Shown here: positions 56,751-64,000 of the stretch, in pieces | How the letters are laid out: every line of letters starts with the position of its first letter | Numbering within the stretch: position 1 is the first letter of the stretch | NCBI GenBank assembly: GCA_026225945.1 | Contig: JAMJFZ010003581.1 | Coordinates: forward strand, 7,940,501 to 8,004,500 | Direction: 5' to 3' | Length of the DNA stretch: 64,000 nucleotides | Origin: Cricetomys ansorgei | Lineage: Eukaryota; Chordata; Mammalia; Rodentia; Nesomyidae | Program-made: the position numbers and the translations under genes | The notes under the pieces: generated by a model | What the model was told of the DNA's origin: nothing | What the model saw: only the letters and a program-made list of their open reading frames with translations | The model's database searches: none

Positions 56751-57164
56751 GCTCATCACACCCCATTTCTGGGGGGACGAAAGAGGATGAGAAAGAATAA
56801 AATAAGCTGGTATCAATCGTGAAGGTTTTATTTTAAGCAAACAACTCCAGAATGCTTCCACCGTCTGTTTTCCCATGGTACCTGGCACCATACAGAGCAC
56901 TCTAGACCTGGCATCCAACATAGGTGAGCTTTCACTGTGTGCTCCATTATAGAGCTACCCAGAACTTTAGAAAGACTTTGGTCCAGCCCTCACAGACACT
57001 CATGGAGGCTACATGGCTTTATTGCAGCTAGCCATTCTTGAAGAAATTTGGCCCCTGGCTTCTTCCTCTAATCCATCTATTTCTCTTTCTCTGTCTCTCT
57101 CCTACTCCTCCTGTCTCTCCCTACCTCCTCTTTCTCCTTCCTTTTGTATGTAAAGGAGAGGGTT

Positions 57165-57298
57165 CTTTTGCTTTGTTTTGTTTGAGATAGGATCTCATGT
57201 AGTACTGGCTAGCCTACAGCTCAGTATGTACACAATGCTATCACTGATCTGCTCCTTCTGCCTCCACCACCTAAATGTTTGGGCTACAGGCTTGTTAG
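57165..57298 (-). mobile_element. B1-like SINE (minus)
   Basis: The + strand 'tttgagataggatctcatgtagtactggctagcctacagctcag..gctccttctgcctccaccacctaaatgtttgggctacagg' is an inverted B1. Confidence 0.8.
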
Positions 57299-58530
57299 TA
57301 TTAATCTACAGATACAGGGATCCTTCCCCAAAACTCTTCCGGGGCCCCTTTTCTCTGTGCCAGCACTATGAGCTCTTTGACAGAAATGATTATATTAGTA
57401 ATATGGTATGGAATGGCATGTGTGATATTTAGATGACTATTCACATGTCTAGGACTGGAGTTGGAGACATCTAACCAACTCTGCCTGTTCTCTGGAGATA
57501 GTAAGAGACAAACTCCTTGCTTTTGATTTGGGTCTACTCTGTTTTATTAGTAGGATCCCTATTTAGCTGTTGCACATTATTTTCTGTGCATTTTCCCTTT
57601 GTATTAACAAGATAAATACAGGATCAGGCCAGGTTACTTCAAGAACTGCTCCTACTCTGGTGAGTGCCACACCTACTCCTCAAATATAAGTAGTGGGAGA
57701 GACTCATCTTTTCTATACTTGTACATGTTTGAGGGAGGACACAGCTCCAAGCCACTTTCACAAATCTGAATCTCCAGCACTACTGAAGGTACACTGTAAG
57801 AAATATAGGATGTTACAAATATACTTCAAGTCTCAACCATGCCAAACGTGACCATTTGAAGATGAAGGTGGGGGTGGTATTTCGTGTCAGCAAGGGTCCA
57901 GGACAAAACATACCCTTCACACATAAATGCAGAACCATATACGGGAAATGGAGCAAAGCATTCATATTTTGTGTAAAATAATTATACTTTTAGGAACTGT
58001 CCTAAGGAAGGAGGGTGGGCACCAAAATTTACAGCAAGTGTGTTCTTCACAGATTATTTACAGTCATTAAATACTGAACATATATTTGGTTTGGTGTTTT
58101 CTAGTGCTCCACTAACGGATTCTAGATAGAAATAGATAGATTTATATATACATATATATATGTATATATTTGAGTTTCTCATAATTAAAAAATTTTAACA
58201 GTCTCCCAAAGGGGAAGTTTCCTAGTAACTATAGTGCGAAACCACAGCATCAGCCTCACGATATGAAATAGCACGTCAATCACTGCCACACAGGCTTTGC
58301 TGCCCTTGGGAAAATGCTTGAGAGTTCTCAGATAGTATCACCTAGCTATGGAAGGTACTCCAGTACTCACCTCATCACACTAGAACTCCGTGGTCTGACC
58401 CCTCCAGCTCACAGAACACTCCAAACCTTTTGAAGGGAACATCACAGTATGCCAGGTAGACAACTGTAATTATTCATCAAGACAGCCCTGGTGGATCGAT
58501 TTCACCACTTACCAGCTATGAAACAGAGCA
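57299..58530. other. Intergenic, no gene seen
   Basis: Only a short TA-rich patch (58139-58170) stands out. Confidence 0.35.
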
Positions 58531-58531
58531 A

Positions 58532-58768
58532 ATTATCTGGTAAAGGCACTCACTGCCAAGACTGATGACTTGGGTTCTGTCTCTGGAGCCCAAGGTGGAT
58601 GAGGAGAACTAACTCCGTAGAGTTGTGCTACCATATGTGTATAGAGGTCAGAAGACAAGTCTATGGAGTTGGTTCTCTCCATCCATCTTTGGTTCCAGGG
58701 ATGGAACCTAAGTCATTAGACTTGGTATTAAGTGCCTTAATCTGATAAGCCATCTTGCCAGCCACCAA
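58532..58768. mobile_element. Head-to-head B2-type SINE pair (inverted)
   Basis: The left half (58532-58625) reads plus: 'tctggtaaaggcactcactgccaagactgatgacttgggttctgtc'. The right half (58630-58766) reads minus: 'ggctggcaagatggcttatcagattaaggcacttaatacc'. The heads point outward and the bodies meet in the middle. Confidence 0.75.
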
Positions 58769-58769
58769 A

Positions 58770-59720
58770 CTGGTTTTAAAGTTCATCAAAATAAGTTATA
58801 GTAGGTGCATTAGGGTGTTCCTTCTGTTATTAGTGTTGTCTGCCTTTCTAAATAATAATTTTTTTAAACATAAAACTACACACATCAATTCAAACCTTGC
58901 TTTTGTTTGGAGGTACTATATCAAGTTGATTGTGGCTTTGATTCCAGACATCTCCATTTAAATTACTAGTCTAGCAGACACACGTGCAAGAGGGCAGAGG
59001 ATAACCTCTCTACTGCAAGGTTAAACTGTGGTACTTAAAGCAGGAAGGCTTAGCTTACTTACTCCAAAAGCTACCTACTGGGACAGCTATTATCAGGATG
59101 GTAAATCGCAGCAGAGGCTAATACCCTCCTACAGGCTGTGAGAGAATATTCAGGACTTAATAGTAAAAATATTCAGGAAAAGAATTTAGAATCTTAATTC
59201 CTTCCCCGAGGAGAGAAGAGTATAAGCTAGGATTCCACGCTGCTTAATAACGAACCAGACAGAATCCAAGACTCTTCACTGAGGTGTAAAAACTAGGTTT
59301 ATATTTCGTAAAGTTAAAATGGTATCAAAGATAATTTTGAGACAAAGTCTTCCTAGGAATTAAACAGAACCCCTTGAGGTCACTGCAAATATCCTGGATA
59401 CTACTCACAGAATATGATGGCACAGATATCACTGCTGTTGAAAGGCACAGGGTCACATATGTCTACTGGTGTCTGCAGCCCGCCAATTTAACTGAAAATA
59501 CCCCCCAAATGAATACCTCTTTGACTTATCCTTGATTACCTAACAATGCACTATAGCGACTGTTTACATGGCATTCATATGGAATTAGGTGTAAATAGAG
59601 ATGACTTAAAGTATGCAGCTGAATATATTGAGAGAATCTGCAAATAAGTCACCATTGTATGTAAGCGACTCAGGCTTCCTCAGATTTTGGTATCACTCAC
59701 AGCTACTCTAGAATGACTGT
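58770..59720. other. Intergenic, no gene seen
   Basis: AT-rich unique-looking sequence. Confidence 0.35.
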
Positions 59721-59724
59721 ATGT

Positions 59725-60268
59725 AACCAGGTGATAAAATAATGTTGTGTAGTAGTTTCCTTTAGATTGGAACATTTCCTCCATCAAGGAAGCTCCTTAC
59801 ACAGGAATGTAAACAACTCAGAATAGCTTCAGGAAGTCCCTGAAACTGAGTAGATTCACTAGGCCCCTTCTCAAGAGTAGACAACCCAAGCTCTAAAGAA
59901 GACTCTCAAACCAGGCAAGCTTCCTGGAAGAAGCAGAGACCCGATAAGCAAGAGGTTTAGACCCACTGAGTTACTAGGAAATGACACTCTCCAACCTGTT
60001 GAACTACCTGCAGACTGTGAAGTGTGTTCCAGGATCCCAGCTTTTGTGAGTGTTACCCATGCTGGGTTGGGCTATGACAATGCAGCTGTCATTAAGTCAT
60101 TTCTGCTCCTGGAAGTAACCTCTCACCAATATTCCTGTCAATAAAACCAATAAAACTCATTGGTTCACCAAGTTCTTTGGCGGTATCTGTACTTTGGTCT
60201 GCTGTGGACTCCCTACCTAGGGTGAGTAGACGTGTGTATTGCATCTCCCCAGGAACAGTACTGTCAAA
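59725..60268 (+). mobile_element. LTR-like element (plus), copy B
   Basis: Uninterrupted partner of the minus copy at 29046-29890. The 3' part has 'gctgtcattaagtcatttctgctcctggaagtaacctctcacc', AATAAA signals, 'actcattggttcacc' and 'actttggtctgctgtggactcccta'. It is probably a solo LTR of a rodent endogenous retrovirus. The minus frame at 60092-60373 is not a gene. Confidence 0.7.
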
Positions 60269-60829
60269 CAACAAATACCCACTCTGACCTACCTGTCCAA
60301 GTTGACCAATGCAAGTATAATCCAGTGGAATAGGAACTGATACATGTGAGCAGCACAGACACTGTGCATGCATTACCAGGAAGCTAGGTGATCATCTAGT
60401 TCAAACACTACTTTTTGCTTAGAAACCATGCACTTTCTTCTAAAGATGTGGCTGGCCTCGCTAAGGGTGGAAGTGAGTGTCAGAGAAAGGAACCTGAGCA
60501 TGTTAGTGCAGACTTATTTTCCTTGGGCTGTCTTAGCTCTCTAGTGACCTTTCCGGTTAATTAGTATGAAACATCCTATCCTCACCTCCACATCTAGAAA
60601 AACAGAACCAAGTTCAGAGGAGAACAGTAAAGGGGAACAGCCACACAGAGCTGTTGAAAAGCGGAGTCAATCAGCACACAGGTGACTCCCGCCTACCTGA
60701 GTTCATTGACCAAACACTTGGAATAGACCTTACCACAGAAAGTCTGGCATCATAGGGCTGGTGTTATAGAATACAGTCTTCTAATCACACAAGCTGGGGG
60801 CCTCCTCTCTTGCTGGCTAGCCTTTGTAG

Positions 60830-61090
60830 AACCTTAGGGTGCTGTCAAGGCTGCTGTGGAGAGTTATAGCCCAAAGCCCTTGTCAGCTATGGACCCTACA
60901 CGCTACACCATAAAAATGCCTAGGCTAGATGTGCCAGCTAGTGCAACAGTGGTTCAAACTGTTCAGGATAGGATACAGCTTTCTGATTGGATTTAAAGCC
61001 ATCCTACAGGGGGAAATTCACTTCTGGTCATGCGGACTCACGTACAAAAAACCCGTATCTGGGGAAGTCATAGGTCCCGGTGGGGAAGCG
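60830..61090 (+). repeat. Unassigned dispersed repeat, copy 2
   Basis: Shares 'gtgcaaca.tgg..caactgtt' and the following 'ctttctgattggatttaaagcc..cc' context with 36600-36810. The family is unknown to me. Confidence 0.5.
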
Positions 61091-61303
61091 ACTGTCATTT
61101 TTCTGCAAAACGAACATGTGTTTTCAGCCATACTCCATTACTGCTGCTAGGCTCCTTGTGGCTCTGTTTCCTTTCCCCCTCTTCTCACTTATATTTTGTA
61201 GTAGAAGAGCTGCCTCTGAGACACTCCACCAGCCATTCTCTGGAGATGGGGCACACCAGGGCTCAATGCCTCAGTGGAGTTGGAGAATAGTCAGACATCT
61301 ATG

Positions 61304-61338
<35 letters not shown>
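61304..61338. repeat. (CA)n microsatellite
   Basis: About 17 CA units. Confidence 0.97.
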
Positions 61339-61339
<1 letters not shown>

Positions 61340-61559
61340 AGGAACAAATGCCCAATAAGGGGGTGGGCCAGAAAACTTGTAAGAGCCAAAGGGACATGTT
61401 ACAGAAGACAGTATTCACGGCAAAATAGCCACTACCTTCATCAGATGATCAGTTGGGCATGCTTGGGAGAAGCCAAGGTGTTATCTCCGAGAGGGTGGCA
61501 GGGTCAGTGAACCTCCACCAGTTCCAGCTGTTCCTCCCAGCCACTTGTATCCAGGTCTG

Positions 61560-61810
61560 CCCTAATTGCACGTGGCCCCAGGATCTCAGGAGATGCTGGA
61601 GTGTATGGACTGGGGAAGGTTCCATCTGAAGAGGGTTCTATCTACTCCACTATGGGGAGGCCATCATCCATGTTGGTTGTAGGGTCAATGGTAATAATCC
61701 CTCATGCCCTGTAAGGAAACCCAATAAACCCATTGGTTTCCCAGGGTAAACTTTGGTGGAATCATAACTTGGTCTGTCTTTAGGATCTTATTAGGGGAGA
61801 GATGTTTTTA
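61560..61810 (+). mobile_element. Diverged LTR-like fragment, same class as copies A/B
   Basis: 'gtaaggaaacccaataaacccattggtttcccagggtaaactttggtggaatcataacttggtctgtc' matches the 3' ends of the copies at 29046 and 59725; the 5' part is unrelated or eroded. Confidence 0.6.
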
Positions 61811-61844
61811 GGTTTCCTGAAAAAATAAAAAAAAAATCTCCCAA

Positions 61845-62070
61845 CCGTTGTGGAGATGGCTAAGTGGGTAGAGAGCTCTGTGGAATATGAGGACCTGAGT
61901 TCAGATCTACAGCAGCTATGTAAAAGTAAGGCATAACCTCAGTCCAAGGAGGAGGCAGAGACAGACATCCTAGGGGGCTCACTGGTCAGCTAGTCAAGCT
62001 GAAAGCACCCAGCTCCAGGTTCAGTGAGAGAGGCTGTCTCAATAATGATGGTGACAACCATAATAAAAGC
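61845..62070 (+). mobile_element. B3-type SINE (plus)
   Basis: 'tggagatggctaagtgggtagagagctctgtggaatatgaggacctgagttcagatctacagcagc', 'aggaggcagagacagacatcctagggggctcactggtcagc', 'ccaggttcagtgagagaggctgtctc'. Confidence 0.92.
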
Positions 62071-62511
62071 TGTGATCATGGTGTTGTGGAGAACCGGAGA
62101 TGCCTGACGTCAGCCTCTGGGTCTCCACATGCACATTTATGGGCAAGGGCACGCACACGCACACATATTACCCACAGACACCATGAAAACATACACTTGG
62201 AGAACTCTAAAAGTCTCGAACGGTTAGGACACCTAGTGTAGACTGAACAGCCATCAGGGAAAAGGCAAGAGCAAGCCAGCCCATTCTTTGATTTCCAATC
62301 TTTCCTTTTTCGTCTCCAGGTTTCCCTGACCTGCCTCACAGGGCTGCTAACACTGCCTGACATCACAGAAAACTGCATGCCATTGGTGAAGGCTAAAGAC
62401 CCCATCACAAGTGAGGGGTAGGCGCTTGAGCCAGGCCCACACTGACTAAAGAACAGGAACTACCAAAGGACAGAAAAAAGGGGATGAATCCGAGGGGATG
62501 ATGGACATTGA

Positions 62512-62563
62512 AGCCAAGGCCTTGTACATGCTAACGCTACTGGAGCTATGCCTCCAGCCCCTA
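62512..62563 (-). mobile_element. ID SINE fragment (minus)
   Basis: The minus strand GGGGCTGGAGGCATAGCTCC, then 'agtagcgttagcatgtacaaggcc', is an ID head. Confidence 0.82.
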
Positions 62564-63045
62564 TTAATTTTAGTTTTGTTGAAATAGCGTTCTCTTAAAA
62601 CACTACCCAAACCAATCACTTCATCAGTGGGCCCTGGACGTTGTATCAATACCACTTCCATGGAGTAGTTCCACATCAGGCTGACAAGTAACGACCTGCT
62701 GCCCCACTTGGCTCTTAAGTATCCCACAAAGCAGTATGTATCCCCATTTTACAACTAATTAGTCTAGTTACCTGATATGTAACAGAGACTCAATCCCGGT
62801 ACCTTCCCCAAATTAACTACTCTGAAGACCACTTGCCTAGCAACATTTCATTCATCCAGGTATACCCTATTTACGATGCCCTAACTTCTCAAGACAGAAA
62901 AAAACTTACTCCTCTAAGTCCCAGAAACTGCTTAGCTATTTTAGACAGCACATCTAAATGTCCACAAGCTTCTTTGGAATGAAGCATGCAGACATCTTAG
63001 CATTTTTTTTTTTTTTTAATGCCAAGTTGTTTTCAATTTCTACTA
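62564..63045. other. Intergenic, no gene seen
   Basis: Ends in a 15-base T run (63005-63019). No exon recognised. Confidence 0.35.
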
Positions 63046-63047
63046 TT

Positions 63048-63184
63048 TTAATTGTGTGCTTACACATCCCCTGAAGCTGGAATCGGAGGAAGTTGTGAGC
63101 AGATCAACACGGGTTCAAGAAACTGAACTTCTACTGTCTGCAAGAACAGCATGCACTCTTAACCAGGATCCATCTCTCCAGCTC
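63048..63184 (-). mobile_element. B2-type SINE (minus)
   Basis: The minus strand reads 'agagctggagagatggatcctggttaagagtgcatgctgttcttgcagac' and 'gttcagtttcttgaacccgtgttgatctgctcac'. Confidence 0.93.
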
Positions 63185-63284
63185 TACACCTTAAAACATT
63201 TTTTATCTGACGATTCCAAGTCAATATATTGCAACAGCTATGTCAAGGGCAGCTGGTCACACACTGAACACTGTGTGTGTGTGT

Positions 63285-63590
63285 GTCCCCACGTGTGCAC
63301 ACATACATGTCATGGTACATGTTAGTAGACAGAGGAGAGGCTTAACAAGTTGGTTCTTCCACTTTGAGGCAGGGTCTCTCATGTGGGCCACGCTTCTGCC
63401 ATGCTGCATTCTCTAAGCTAGGTGGCCTGCAAGCTTCCAATCTCCTGTCTCCACCTGCCATCATGCCATGGGAGCAAATGGATTAGACAGGCACCACATC
63501 TGGCTTTGTAGATAGATTTTGGTGATCACACCCAGGCTGTCAGGCTTGCATGGCCAGCTACTCTCCACTGAGCCATCTTCCTAGCCCCCT
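63285..63590 (-). mobile_element. B4-like SINE (minus)
   Basis: The minus strand starts 'ggggctaggaagatggctcagtggagagtagctggcc', continues through a B1-like middle ('ccagatgtggtgcctgtctaatcc') and ends in TG-rich sequence. Confidence 0.82.
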
Positions 63591-64000
63591 AAATAGCATT
63601 TTTAGGAGTCAGGCATGGGCCCTACACAAGGTCTCTAGACAATGACAAGACCGTATCCTTAATGCTTACCAGTATCTTTCATGTCACAAGTTGGGCCACT
63701 ACACATCCAACTTTCTTGAAACTCAACATAAAGAACTGTATTCCTAAAAAAACAGCTTCTCTTACAACAATCTGCTCTCCCACGTTGTACCTGTCCCCTC
63801 ACTGGTGAACGGTCTCACTGATGAAAGAACAGACCCCTAAAAACCCTGGAGCTTTTCTTTATAGAAACTGTGAGCTGCCCCACCTCCCTCCTCAAACCCA
63901 GCCTCTTCATTCCTACAGCTTTTACTGCACCCTCTGATCCCTCACTGCCAGTATTCAGTGTCATTCAGGGTCACAGTCCCTCTGGCAGGACACACACCCT
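63591..64000. other. Right edge, no gene seen
   Basis: No exon, SINE or LINE was recognised up to the window edge. Confidence 0.35.

Noticed and set aside
53000..64000. Possible 3' exons of MCM3, the neighbour expected from mouse synteny
   Set aside because: No minus-strand frame resembled the MCM3 C-terminus and no conserved exon block was seen; the gene probably lies beyond the window.

Overview
This is nuclear DNA from a muroid rodent. It carries two protein-coding genes in a convergent (tail-to-tail) pair, IL17A on the + strand (coding exons within 13989-16994) and IL17F on the - strand (coding exons within 42424-46067). Everything else is intergenic or intronic sequence filled with rodent SINEs (B1, B2/B3-like, B4-like, ID), L1 fragments, LTR-like elements and microsatellites. 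The organism call rests on the abundance of B1, B2 and ID elements and on the rodent-type IL-17 proteins. Neither protein is identical to the mouse or rat versions as I remember them, so the species is probably another muroid (for example a cricetid, gerbil or other murid); I cannot name it from sequence alone.

Layout. 1-13.8 kb: upstream flank of IL17A, mostly repeats, with a repeat-poor block at about 9.6-9.96 kb that holds a perfect ROR response element and probably corresponds to the IL17A CNS2 enhancer. 13.8-17.7 kb: IL17A promoter (RORE-like site, RUNX-type site, TATA box), three coding exons, and an AU-rich 3' UTR with two poly(A) signals. 17.7-41.8 kb: intergenic DNA with L1 3' ends on both strands, an L1 ORF1 fragment, many SINEs, a long purine tract, and an LTR-like element at 29.0-29.9 kb interrupted by a 237-bp block with 37-bp inverted ends. 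41.8-46.2 kb: IL17F, read right to left, with a B1 in intron 2 close to the exon 2 donor. 46.2-64 kb: upstream flank of IL17F, repeats only. The next gene expected from mouse synteny (MCM3) was looked for and not seen.

How the genes work together. IL-17A and IL-17F are secreted cystine-knot cytokines that form homodimers and an A/F heterodimer and signal through IL17RA/IL17RC. They are co-expressed in Th17-type cells under RORgammat, STAT3 and RUNX1. Both genes have 27 coding bases in exon 1 and 238 in exon 3, with the same intron phases, which supports origin by tandem inverted duplication. Nearly all other open reading frames are chance or low-complexity frames. No bacterial-type system, CRISPR array or new protein family was seen.
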